DNA of 64,000 nucleotides from Gigaspora margarita (taxonomy: Eukaryota > Glomeromycota > Glomeromycetes > Diversisporales > Gigasporaceae), in assembly GCA_009809945.1 (NCBI GenBank), contig WTPW01000063.1, forward strand, positions 478,958 through 542,957, given 5' to 3'. Shown in pieces: positions 1-10,580 of this stretch. The notes below the pieces were generated by a model. The model was not told the origin of the DNA and did no database searches. It saw only the letters and a list, made by a program, of their open reading frames with translations. The position numbers and the translations under genes were made by a program. The number at the start of each line of letters is the position of its first letter. The stretch's first letter is position 1.

Positions 1-336
1 TTAATGAAGAAATGTTGGCATACAGAACCAGAAAAACGTTTAACAGCAAATGAAGTTTACGAAATTTTTTTAGAATGGCAAAATAACCAAAGTATTTTAT
101 TAGAATTATCGGAATCTGATCAAAAGTTACGAAATATAAGAAATGAAGATATACAAATAAATGTTGATTCACTTTATAAAAGTAATTTTATTTCATTTAA
201 TAGTGCTTTTCAAGGTAATTATAATGTTTTTTTCTTTTAAAAAAAATATTAATTTATAATTTAGCATTGTTTAAATAATTCTTTTATAGATAGTAATTTG
301 TATAAATTGGAAGTACCGGATGTTGCCGATGAATAA
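1..336 (+). CDS. protein kinase, C-terminal part (5' cut by window edge)
   Basis: This is the 3' end of a TKL-type protein kinase gene. The frame open from base 1 encodes the kinase subdomain XI signature (KKCWHTEPEKR) and an Asp/Asn/Ser-rich tail. The frame can be read to 240, but a GT at 215 and an AG at 288-289 define a 75-bp intron (215-289). Removing it joins the tail to a short last exon, 290-336, ending DSNLYKLEVPDVADE. The same splice is possible in every kinase copy in the window, which supports it. The invariant Pro after EKR is replaced by Leu (RLTANE). The sequence is nearly identical to 43255-43590, where the upstream part of the gene is visible and lacks the N-lobe exon; whether this copy lacks it too lies outside the window. 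Confidence 0.75.
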
Positions 337-3300
337 GTGCAATCCTCCAATTTTGGAACAGAAAATAAGGAAGAATAAGTTATGCTTTATAATTAGATTC
401 AATAGATTCAATAGAATATTACAAACAATCATGCACATTGCTTATATAGCAACCTCACGTCTGATAATCTAAAAGTTTAAATTTCTATTTATGTCGATAT
501 AAATTCTTTGTATTTTGTATTAAATCTGTTAATTTAATAAATTTTGATCAATAAATTTTGTACGCGTAATTTTTAAATGGACTCCTATAATTTGTTATCA
601 ATAAAGATATAGTGAATAAGTTTTAGCACGTCCTAATAAATTCATTATCTACTTAACCATATAAGAATTAAGGGACAAATTGAAAGATACAAGTTGTCTT
701 TTTTTTCAGAAAAATTGACATTCATTTAAAACAATCATTTTCTAGACATTTAATTATAAACATTAATCAGAAAAAATTTTGTTTAAATTTGTGTCTCAAT
801 TGCATAAAATGCAAATGCAATAAGTATTTAGCATTCATAGGACGACTTTTTCAATTAATTTTACATTATTTATACTACAATTTAAAGCACTTTTCAAAAA
901 ATATATATATATATATATAGTAAAATAAGAAAAGTAGAAATATTTAATTATTGTAGGGCTTTATTGTCAAAAAGTAGCTTGAACACACTTATAGTATTGT
1001 TTTAAAAAAGTTAATAATTTATTTTATTTATTTTTGAAAAATCATTACTGTGCCAACATTATTAAAAGAGAAGAGACCTACAACTCCGTCAAACTTTTCT
1101 TTATAATTTTTTTTAGTTTATAATTTTTTTTTTCTTTTTTGAAAAAGCACTTTATAAACTTACAATAATATAATATTAAATTGAAAAGATAGTAATCATT
1201 TGAAAGTCAGCCTACAAAATAATTGCATAGAAATTGAACCAATTTATGTGAATAACTGTATAATACACAAACACAAATTTTCAAACAAATACTCTTCACA
1301 CTACGGCGCATTTACGGAATTAAGGAAAATAAGCAGATATAGCGGAAGATGGGTTGTATGGTGGGAAGGTGGGTTAGACGTTATGTTGCTATATATTCGG
1401 GGAGCAAATAATTTTGGGATTTGTTTTGAATTGATCAATAATAACTTTAATAACTGAATACTTGGATTTGGGGACAAAATATGAAGCCAATTAAATTGAC
1501 TAACTATCGATAGTCAATTTTTTTCAAAATTATGAGGTATTTACAAATGCGCTGTAATGATCCCATTGAATTTGTCAATTATTAAATTAAGTTTATGATT
1601 TCAAATAATAAATCGTCAATGTCTTGAAATTTCATAATAAACAAATTAAATCGTCCATTCGAGAGCTTTCTACAAATGTCTTTTCACAATGCAGGATCTT
1701 TATCACTTTTAATTTGTCTTGGAATTCTCTCAATTACGAATATGCTTTACACTTTTTTAGAAAGTGTTTTGAAACATTTACAATTTTATTTTTCGAAATT
1801 TGATTGATGCTATTAAGTATAAATAAAGTCGTTTTCCTAAATCCTTGAATCCTAGTAAAAAACATGCTTAAATTATATTTTTTTAATCATCATAAACATA
1901 GATCTTTATCTAATTATAGAGCTATAACGAACTTTAAGATAGCCGAATATGGAATATTTTTCAATCGAATAATTTGTGTCATCCGTGTATTATGATCTAA
2001 ACTTCACAAAGTTTGGGACATTGAAATTGCTCGAAAAAAATTTTTTATTTATCATGGGTCGGATATATATTTAGCTGAGGCGACTCGAATAGAATTAGTA
2101 TAGTAAACGAATTACTTGTTTCACCCGGTTTGAAGGTTGGGAAAGTCGAATAAGTTTGATTAATTTGATTAGGGTGATTCAAACCTAATGCCCAAGGTTT
2201 CTGATTTCAAATTAAATTAGTGATGTAATCATTTTAAAATCATTGCTTCGTAAACTTTATTTATTTTAATTTGTAGGCTTATTTATATATTAAGGATCTT
2301 CGAATAACGTCTATTTCATTTTCTGATTTCATAATTTCAAAACAGAATTAGGACTTTTTAAACCCCTACTTGTTTTTGAAATAAGTTAACTTTGAATCAC
2401 CCTATTTATTTAATTTATTTGATTTATCTGATTTATCTAATTTAATTATTTTATCTATTAGCCGCATTTATCTAATTAATAGAATTAGTTTAATTAATCG
2501 AATTAGTATAATTTATCGAATTAGTTTAATTTATCAAATTAGTTTAATTAATCGAATTATTTTAATTTATTGAACTTGATAACTTGCTAGAACAATTATG
2601 AGCGTAGAATTAGCGCAGTCATGTAAAAAGTACAAATACGATATCTTTTTGTCTTCACAGTAAAGCAACTTTAATTTTAGCTTTAGCTCAAGAGTTCTTC
2701 AGTTATAGAGCTTTAGAGAAAGAAAAGAGCTCAGAAAGAGTTTGTCCTCGTTAAGTTATGTAAACTGTAGTAATTCCCCTAATAGATACCTGAATTAGTA
2801 TACTATTGTTATTATTATAAACTGATAACCTCCCCTGATAGGTGAAATTCGTATAAAAGTCCAAATCCGTGATCTTATATTAGAGCCTGTGATGTAATCC
2901 AGAGCTCTATTCGACTTGTTACTCGGACCAAGTTTATCCACACCTCGATCGTAGCTGTCAATATTAGAGTTTAGATAGAATAGTTTAGTTAGGTTTAGTG
3001 GTGTGCAGTTGCGATCTTTAGACAGGATATAAATTTTTCACCCTCACAACGTCCTAAATAATTTGGGTCACATCACCAGTTAGATTACGACAAGCAATAG
3101 TTTCATACTAAAGCTTTGGTTAAATTTTTTTGCTAGACGCAAAGCATAGTTTTTTAAAAGGCTAATTTAACATTATATCTGATCTTGTAATATTATTGGC
3201 CAATCTGTGTCGGTCAGTCAGCTGACGAAAAATTATTAATAAGTAATTCTTTTATACCTAATACATGGTATTCTTTTTATGCGATAATTAATTCATTTTT

Positions 3301-3557
3301 AATTAAGCAACATAATCAGTAACAAGATTGTATACAAACAAAAAAACGCGAATTTAATCATGCACTTTGTTTGATTGCGTCTCATTTAATTTTTCCAACA
3401 GGCCATTTTACTCGAAATTCAGGCTGATACTAATAGAATGCTAACCGTAACCATATAAGATACCGGGAAAATAAGCGACTATTTTTGTTTCACTGCATTC
3501 CGGGTACGACAGTATAAATAGGATGCATCTATATGTAACATTATTTTTTGCACCAAA
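337..3557. other. intergenic part of left duplicated block, no gene
   Basis: I see no supportable gene. The short open frame at 1200-1457 is not conserved in the homologous stretch near 44310, so I treat it as chance. Most of the stretch aligns with 43591-46976. It holds an AT dinucleotide run near 900-920, a short 18-bp tandem array (2478-2575), and, around 2860-3060, a segment also seen in diverged form near 39.7 kb upstream of another Sel1 relic, so it belongs to the upstream region of an older Sel1 subtype. Confidence 0.6.
2478..2575. repeat. 18-bp tandem repeat, short allele (about 5 units)
   Basis: Imperfect repeats of the unit ATCGAATTAGTTTAATTT. The homologous place in the right block (45631-45985) carries roughly 20 units. 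Confidence 0.75.
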
Positions 3558-4702
3558 ATGTCAACTTAAAATAAATCTATTAGAAAAATAGCTAATAAAA
3601 TGAACAGTTCATCAGTTATTTCTCAAATAACAAACAATATTACAAATTATATTTAGATGACAAACTGCAGGAGGATATTGCAAGTATTTTCTTATGACTC
3701 GTTAAAAGAAATGTGTAATATGTAATGGTAAAGATTAAGTACGCAAGAAATCTGTGCTAGGTTCGTGGCGCAGCAAAAATTCTTTAAAATTCGGTTATAT
3801 TAGAGTTAGGGGAAGGTTCATGCGTTATATAGACATTTAAATAGTAAAACTGCCCAGCAAAAACTTTTTATTAGTGCACTAAAGGTGGCTTCTTATGCAA
3901 AATTTCAAGAAACAAGCGATTTTTAACAAAACGAATAAAACAACGTTTGTTTTGAAATTTTCTGATCTGTTATGTTACACCGGATCTTTGAAATCTGATT
4001 TGTGGATTAGGAGATTACGTCACAATGATCGACATAATCTGGCATAGATTTCTTGCGTGCAAAGATTAAAATGCAAAATTCATGTAAATGCTTAATACGT
4101 ATATTAGAACAAATTTTAAAAATGTAGAAATTAAATAAGATAATATTATTAATTTTAGCTTAGAGTTCAAATAAATCCTTTAGTCAGCTCATTCTTGCAA
4201 ATGTTATTGTTATGTAAAATATGTTGAAAAGGATGAACATATAGAAGTGCTCCTAAATTATTTTGAAAAAAAGTATTTTCGTCAAATATTTCGGCATGCT
4301 ACATTTTTATTTGAAACTTTCTGAAATGATTAAACTATATGATACATTTTAATGAAAAAAGTTCAGAAAGTTTCTATGAAAAATAATTTCGACAGCTAGG
4401 AAAGCTAATTTCAGCTAACTATATGCCGTAATAAATTTTTATTAAGATGGGTAATCTAAGCACGCATATATAGATGAGCATATGGCATTCACTTATTATC
4501 AAAAATCCGCAGAAATTGGGCACACTCATGGGGCATATAATTTAAATTGTTATAAAAATGGAATTGTGTTGCAAATTATGAACAAGAAGCATTTATTTAT
4601 TATCTAGAGTCTACTGAGATGGGGATGCTAGCAGGTTGCAGAATGTTATCGGAATGAACTGGAATACTAAAGACTAGATAAAGCTAAATACTGGTATCAA
4701 AG
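3558..4702 (+). pseudogene. degenerate Sel1-repeat gene (left block)
   Basis: The start resembles the Sel1 genes at 8830 and 50892: ATG, then a stop at codon 4, then a recognisable NKS..I..KMNSSSVISQITNN stretch matching the conserved head of the family. Sel1-repeat remnants follow near 4205-4245 (VEKDEH-like) and 4475-4550 (DEHMAFTYYQKSAEIGHTH), and the last repeat near 4645-4702 ends DKAKYWYQR before a GTAAAT donor-like site. Stops and frameshifts occur throughout, so no product is expected. A 322-bp transposon (3739-4060) interrupts it; the right-block copy (46977-47771) lacks the insertion but shares most of the other damage. The degenerate kinase follows at 4925, preserving the Sel1-then-kinase order. 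Confidence 0.75.
3739..4060. mobile_element. Mutator-like MITE, 322 bp, with empty site in the other block
   Basis: The ends are inverted repeats: GTACGCAAGAAATCTGTGCT on the left, and GCACGCAAGAAATCTATGCC when the right end is read in reverse. It is flanked by a direct repeat AAAGATTAA (3730-3738 and 4061-4069). The homologous position in the right block (about 47146-47160) has a single AAAGATTAA and no insertion. A 9-bp duplication is typical of Mutator-like elements. No open frame is seen inside, so it is non-autonomous. Confidence 0.85.
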
Positions 4703-4924
4703 GTAAATTTGAGTTTAAATTTATTTGAATGTATTGTAATATCGCAAGATCTTTATATATCGGTATACTGAAGATAATTTTTAATAGTTTCATATATTTA
4801 AACCATCGATTAGAGAAAAGGTTTAACATCAAGTTTTATTAATCCTAATTTATTATAAACTGCATTGTTATTAATTTACAATTTGAAATTGACAAAATTC
4901 TAAGAATAATTAACAGCTACAAAT

Positions 4925-5995
4925 AAATGGATACATAATTCAGGAATTGTAGTGATTTGAAAAAAAATATTGATCGAAATAAATATCAATTATCGTGGAG
5001 TTCTTATAATGAATTTGAAGGTATTGAGAAAGTAGTAAAGGTGGGTTTAAACTATATAGCGTGCTTATTGGCATGACAAAGTCAAAATTTAAATAAATCT
5101 GTTACTAAAATTACTTTATAAATCAAATAATTCAGGAAATACCATGAAAATTTTATAATAGGTATAATACTGGTATAATTATTATTAAATATTTTACTAT
5201 CGTTTATGGCTTATTATTTATATACAAATCTGAAAATATTTATTATATAATAAGTTAAAAGCAAACATATTTTAATATCTGCCTTAAAGATCAAACATTT
5301 TTAAAATGGTTTGGTATAGATGATATTTCCAAAGATTATATTCTCATCATGAAACTTCAAAAGGATGATTCGCAAGAATCTAGGTACTATTGCAAAAATG
5401 GATGTAAAAAAAAAATCAATTAATTCATATAGGATCTCCAAATAATTCATTTACATGATATTGTTAATCGAGATTTACATTGCGAAATATAATACAAGAT
5501 GACTTTAAGAATGAATACATTGCCAATTTAAGACTTTCAATAACTTATAATATTCCTTAAAATCAAATTTTGATCGAATTTATGGAATTTTACAATATAT
5601 TGCACCTGAAGTTCTGAACAAGCAATCATACAATAAAGAATTCAGATATTTATTCATTTGGTATAATTATCTGGAAAATTTAATATGGCAAGCCTGTAGC
5701 TTTGTGCAAGAATTCAAGTTACAATCAAAATTACAATATCAGTTCCAAGTATGTGGTTGTTTACGACTACCTGCTCACAAAAATATAGCAATGTGCTATG
5801 TAGATTTAATGAAGAAATGTTAGCATACGGAATCAGAAAGACGACTAATAGCAAATGAAGATTAGATTGGCAAAATAACAAGACTTTATCAAAATTATCT
5901 GAATTTAATATAACACAATTATCTGAATCCAATATATAGAAAATGAAGATATGCATATAGGTATTGATTCACATTATAATAGTGGTTATAAATAC
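4925..5995 (+). pseudogene. degenerate protein kinase (left block)
   Basis: Remains of a TKL-type kinase in the same two-part layout as the intact copies. The first part (about 4925-5161) keeps WIHNS, a LKK..I..NKYQLSW-like stretch and YNEFEGIEK before breaking near the glycine-rich loop. The second part starts after an AG near 5253 and retains SKDYILIM, a catalytic loop read as NRDLH instead of HRDLH, a YIAPEVLNKQ-like activation-segment end, and a KKC-stop-HTESERR stretch where the subdomain XI Trp codon has become TAG. Several frameshifts are present. The right-block copy (47995-49035) shares both the NRD change and the Trp-to-stop mutation, so these predate the block duplication. Confidence 0.75.
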
Positions 5996-7027
5996 AAGTT
6001 AATTATAATTATATTAAATAAATTCTGTTATTCTTTGCAAATAAAATTAGATCTGAAAATAATAGAATATTATAAAGAATCATGCGCGTTGCTTATATAG
6101 GAACCACGCTTGATAGGCTAAACAAAATTGGTTCTTCATGTCAATATCAATTCTTTGTATTTTTTGTTAATTTAATAAAATTTAATTACATACATTAATA
6201 AATATATAGAGAACAGATTTGCCACTTTCCTTAAGCAATTACAATTATAAATATTAGATTAATTTAAGATTTATCATATCTTGATATAATTCATATGTAT
6301 TTAACCATTAGTCTGAGTTCAATTGAGTGAAATGAATAAGGATTCAGAGATAAATTGAAAAGATAAAAGTTAACTTTGATTTTTTTTCAGAAAATCCGAC
6401 ATACATTCTAATTATAAATCAGGAAAAAGTGATATATACTGTATATAAATTTTTGTTGCGATTGCATAAAATTCAAATGCCTTAACTATTCAACCATTCA
6501 TAGAATGACTTTTGTATGACAGACTATCACATTCAATTTAAACTTAAACTGTTTATTTAAGTACTTATTAAAAAAATAACAAACCAAACATATAATAAAG
6601 TAAGAAAAGCAATGATGTAGGGCTTTATCGTCAAAAAGTATCTTTAACTCATATTTTTAAAAAAATTGTAATTTTATTTTGTTCATTTAGAAAAGTTATT
6701 ACTACGTATGCATACTATATTAAAAAAAGACGTACTTTTGACAATAAAGTCATACAAGTCCAATATACTTAATTCTATAATTTTTTATTATGTATTTTAG
6801 GCTGTCTAAATTATGTCCTATGAAAATGTTGTATAGAAATTGAATCAACTTACAAACACAAAATTTTCAAAATCATAACATATAATCAATTCCATTGAAT
6901 TTGTCAATTATTAAATTAAAGTTATTAAAGTTTTTCAAAATTTATGATTTAAATAATAACCTGTCAGTGACTTACTTGAAATTTCTTAATGTAAGCAAAT
7001 TAAATCGCCCACTCGAGAGCTTTCCGC

Positions 7028-7891
7028 TGTTACTATGATAATAACTCTGCGCCTCAAAATCACGGCATTTCTTTATTATACCTCGGCCTTATGATCATCA
7101 TTTTCCTTACATAATAATTAATTTGATGATACTTCTGATCGCCCTTATATCGTCCTACCTTACTAATTATATCCTTCGTACCTTTCCTATTTTGTTTATT
7201 TATACTTACCCTACGTTATTACCATATCTAGACCTTATTTAATTACTATCTATAGTTGTTCCGATTTCTATATTTGTTCATCTATAGATATGTTTGATTG
7301 CTATACCTGAATTCATACTACATTATTCTGTGACGCGTAAATATGAATTGGTTCGATGCAAGAACAATATTAAGCATCGTTGAACGTAAAGCCTTTATAT
7401 ATTATCTCAAATCTGCTAGCCCGATGAATACTTAGAAAAGCAGATGTCAAGATTAATGTTTCGGGTGTAATGCCTTAAAGAAGATGGTAATGCGAAGATA
7501 AGTTTTATTGGTTTTGAAGGAATTAATGATTAGTAATATCGGAAGGAAGTTGTTCCGACAATAGCATAGTTTAATTATTTATGTATATCGAACATGTATA
7601 TAAGTCCGATGTATTCGCTCTTCATGTATCTTCAGTAGTTAGTTAAGATTATAATGATTCCTCCTTTATAATAAAGACTCCTTAGTGAATGCTAGTTATA
7701 TCGTATATCATGACTCTATTTATTTAATTATGCTCTCGTATTGTCTTTCCTTGAATCCCTCTTTGTTATATTTATAAATCTGACTTATGTATTTCCTTCT
7801 TTTGTTTACTATCGACTGATCTAAATCTGGCCCCCCATAAGACCCGATGGTCTGCCCTAATCTGACGCTCTCCCATTTTTCGATAGTAACA
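7028..7891 (+). mobile_element. solo LTR, 864 bp, CCGC target duplication
   Basis: The element starts TGTTACTAT and ends ATAGTAACA, the TG...CA form of long terminal repeats, and is flanked by CCGC on both sides (7024-7027 and 7892-7895). A TATA-like GTATATAAG at 7597-7605 is followed about 70 bp later by AATAAA at 7670-7675, the arrangement of an LTR promoter and polyadenylation signal. The homologous stretch in the right block (about 49975-49980) has an uninterrupted CTGC, so the insertion is recent. Related copies lie at 24964-25666 (minus) and 37921-38693. The short minus-strand open frame inside is not conserved in the others. Confidence 0.8.
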
Positions 7892-8689
7892 CCGCAAACA
7901 TCATTTCGTAGTTTTGTCCACTTATCGAATGCGCTTATCATTTTTTAGAACTTTCTTTGTAACATTCAAACTTTAAGCTTATTAATTTTATTTTTCACAA
8001 TTTAATTGACACTATGAAAGCACGAAAAAGTTGTATTTTTGATAACTTTTTAACATATAAGAAACTGTTTGAAACTATGTTTTTATTATCATAGCATAGA
8101 ATTTTATCCTAGGAACGATTGAACATTTGAATAACTTCATGTGATTATGGACAAATGGACTTATATAAATTATTAAATTTCCGTTCCATTTTTTTTCATC
8201 ATTTCAAATTTATCTTTTGATAGTTATTTTTCTATTTAATTGCTATACATAATCGTGCAATTTTAAAGATTGAAATCGATTTAACAACTACTATGGTTAG
8301 CTGATTAAATGATTGAGTGATCAATGTATTCGATTAAATTGACTTTTTAGTCGACTAAACCCTATATATAATGTGAACCAACATTATTAACGAGGTTTGA
8401 CTTTCACCTACGTAAAACCTGCAGATTTCGTATAACATTTCAACCCTCAGATATTTAAAAAATTGTTAGTAGCTAATCGACCTAGAGAAAAGAAATAATT
8501 ACTTGTAAGGTGCTATAATCCTGACAAAAAAAATCCAATGATATCTGATTAATAAACTTCATAAGATAAATATCTATTGTGTTATATTATGACCTTTAGA
8601 TCCACTGAGAACTCCCTTAAGTATCAGGTTTACTTAGTTTCAAAAAAAATACCATAAAATAATTAATATATTAATATAAAATCTACGTC

Positions 8690-8829
8690 TGTACTATATA
8701 CGCACATGTGTTACATTCCGTATGCGGCAATTGCGGCTAAAAATGTAAATGTACGTTGCGCAACATAATACATATCCAATAAATTTGATGCATTCTTATG
8801 TACTGTAACGCATCCTTTTTTGCAGCAAG
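8690..8829 (+). promoter_or_regulatory. conserved upstream block of intact Sel1 gene, GTTGCGCAAC palindrome
   Basis: About 140 bp before the start codon are conserved between this copy and 50755-50891, and less so at 14030-14134 and 56135-56235. It contains a perfect 10-bp palindrome, GTTGCGCAAC, at 8755-8764 and the shared stretch CGCACATGTGTTACATTC. It ends TTGCAGCAAG directly before the ATG, which also resembles a splice acceptor, so a 5' UTR intron is possible. The regulatory role is inferred from conservation only. Confidence 0.4.
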
Positions 8830-10172
8830 ATGTCAATTTACAACAATATATTCGAAAAGGATCCTGAAAAAATCGACAATTCCTCAGATATTACGCAAAT
8901 AACCAACAATGTTACCCAACTGTATTTAGAAGATAACAAGTCACGGAACCTTTTTAATGAAATTGTTGAAGAAATGTGTAATCTGTATAATGAAGAACGA
9001 TCAAAAAACCAAGTTCCAGATTTAATCCTTGACATATTAGAACAATTTCTAATAAAGAAAAGGCAAAGCCCAAACGATATCATCAATTATTGTTTAAATA
9101 ATAAAACTAATCCTATAATTCAAATCGTTCTTGCAAATTGTTATCATTATGGTAAATGGGTCGAAAAGGATGAACACAAAGCATTTGTTTATTATCAAAA
9201 ATCAGCAGATATGGGGAACGCTGATGGAACATATNATGTTGGANGTTGTTATGAAGAAGAAATTGGAGTTGAAAAGGATGAACATAAGGCATTCATTTAT
9301 TATCAAAAATCAGCAGAGATTGGGAACGCAAGTGGAACAAATCAAGTTGGATATTGTTATCGACATGGAATTGGAGTTGAAAAGGATGAACATAAAGCAT
9401 TCGTTTATTGTCAAAAATCAGCAGAGATGGGGGATGCGGATGGAACGTATAATGTTGGATATTGTTATCATCATGGAATTGGAGTTGAAAAGGATGAACA
9501 TAAGGCATTCGATTATTATCAAAAATCAGCAGAGATGGGGGACGCAGGTGGAACAAATCAAGTTGGATATTGTTATCATTATGGTATTGGAGTTGAAAAG
9601 GATGAACATAAGGCATTCGTTTGTTATCAAAAATCGGCAGAAATGGGGAACGCGAGTGGAACAAATCAAGTTGGATATTGTTATGATGAAGGAATTGGAG
9701 TTGAAAAGGATGAACATAAGGCATTCGATTATTATCAAAAATCAGCAGAGATGGGGGACTCAAGTGGAGCATGTAATGTTGGATATTGCTATCAACATGG
9801 AATTGGAGTTGAAAAGGACGAACATAAGGCATTCGTTTATTATCAAAAATCAGCAGAGATGGGGGACGCAAGTGGAACAAATCAAGTTGGATATTGTTAT
9901 AATGATGGAATTGGAGTTGAAAAGGATGAAAATAAGGCATTCGTTTATTATAAAAAATCTGCAGAGATGGGGGACGCAGGTGGAACATATAATACTGGAT
10001 ATTGTTATCGTNGTGGAATTGGAATTGGAAAGGATGAATGNCAGGCATTCGTTTATTATCAAAAATCTGCAGAAATGGGATACGTTTGTGGAATGTCGAA
10101 AGTTGCAGAATGTTATCGAAATGGAAGCGGAGTAACAAGAGATCTAAATAAAGCCAAATACTGGTATCAAAG
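8830..10172 (+). CDS. Sel1-repeat protein (best preserved copy)
   Basis: Sel1-like repeats form alpha-helical solenoids that act as scaffolds; no enzymatic role is suggested. The frame starts at the ATG conserved in all copies. Residues 1-105 are a head of unknown function (MSIYNNIFEKDPEKIDNSSD...), then nine full 36-residue Sel1 repeats run to about residue 438, each of the form HKAFVYYQKSAEMGD..GT..VGYCY..GIGVEKDE, and a tenth starts at NKAKYWYQ. Read straight through, the frame stops at 10176 (448 aa). The last codons overlap a GTAAAT donor at 10173, and splicing there can join it in frame to the kinase downstream via a micro-exon. Four unresolved bases (9235, 9244, 10012, 10041) fall in the repeats. 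The repeat also leaves a second plus-strand frame and one minus-strand frame open; these are shadows. Confidence 0.85.
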
Positions 10173-10482
10173 GTAAATATAAAATTTAAATTTGAGCTAG
10201 TGTATTGAGATGTATCACAACCCAATCATAAGATCAATGAAAACAAAGTGCATATGCTTTGGAGTTAAAATTAAATTAGAGCGATGTTCCAAAATTATTA
10301 GTAAAGTGAATTCATAAGAGTATCTTCAAGTTATAAGAAAAGATTGCTACTCCTTATCTTTGTAGTATATTAGTTGACCTGATATCTCCAGATCGGCAAA
10401 TTATAATACTCATTCATTTCGTATCTGTATATATAATATGCATATAATATTTATTTAATAACTACTTTAAATCTTCGATTAG
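10173..10482 (+). other. probable 310-bp intron (or spacer) between Sel1 and kinase parts
   Basis: Begins GTAAAT and ends TTCGATTAG. It aligns with 52234-52543, but with several indels that are not multiples of three, so it is not coding. It is much longer than the other introns (75-90 bp), and a separate kinase promoter in here cannot be excluded. Confidence 0.4.
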
Positions 10483-10502
10483 AGAAAAAGATTTAACAAT
10501 AG
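10483..10502 (+). CDS. candidate 20-nt micro-exon linking Sel1 and kinase
   Basis: The 20 bases lie between AG (10481-10482) and GT (10503-10504). They continue the Sel1 frame (phase 2) as REKDLTI and pass in phase 1 to the exon starting at 10581. All copies keep it without indels (52543-52562 identical; the pseudogene copies near 15.2 and 57.3 kb read GEKDLTI-like) while the flanks vary. With it, the lengths 1343+20+245+784+47 sum to 2439, a multiple of three. This is inference; transcript data would decide. Confidence 0.4.
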
Positions 10503-10580
10503 GTATTATATCATAATTAATTTTTATAAAATGTCTTGATATTAAATTATTTACTGAATAAGTTTATAAATAAATAATAG

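Larger units (their letters stand above)
5996..8829. other. intergenic and upstream region of the intact Sel1 gene
   Basis: No gene seen. The stretch aligns with 49036-50891 except for an 864-bp solo LTR (7028-7891). The last 400 bp (about 8450-8829) are strongly conserved among the Sel1 copies and are the probable promoter region. Confidence 0.6.

Noticed and set aside
1200-1457. 85-codon plus-strand frame starting MKVSLQNNC
   Set aside because: The homologous sequence near 44310 does not keep the frame (insertion near 44370), and no motif is present.
1977-3091. Possible further solo LTR starting TGTC and ending GATTACGACA, also at about 45157-46501
   Set aside because: The end pair is only six bases, no target duplication is found at either copy, and part of the segment also occurs upstream of another Sel1 relic near 39.7 kb, so it is better explained as old upstream sequence.
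5714-5956. 80-codon minus-strand frame, and its relatives at 11404-11655, 43174-43425 and 48718-48996
   Set aside because: They are the reverse strand of the kinase C-lobe and tail. Conservation follows the kinase, not these frames.
7720-7941. 73-codon minus-strand frame (MISAFDKWTKLRNDVCG...)
   Set aside because: It crosses the border of the solo LTR and its flank and is not kept in the other LTR copies.
8838-9086. 82-codon minus-strand frame over the Sel1 head
   Set aside because: Shadow of the Sel1 head, repeated at 50900-51148 and 14143-14376 only because the head is.
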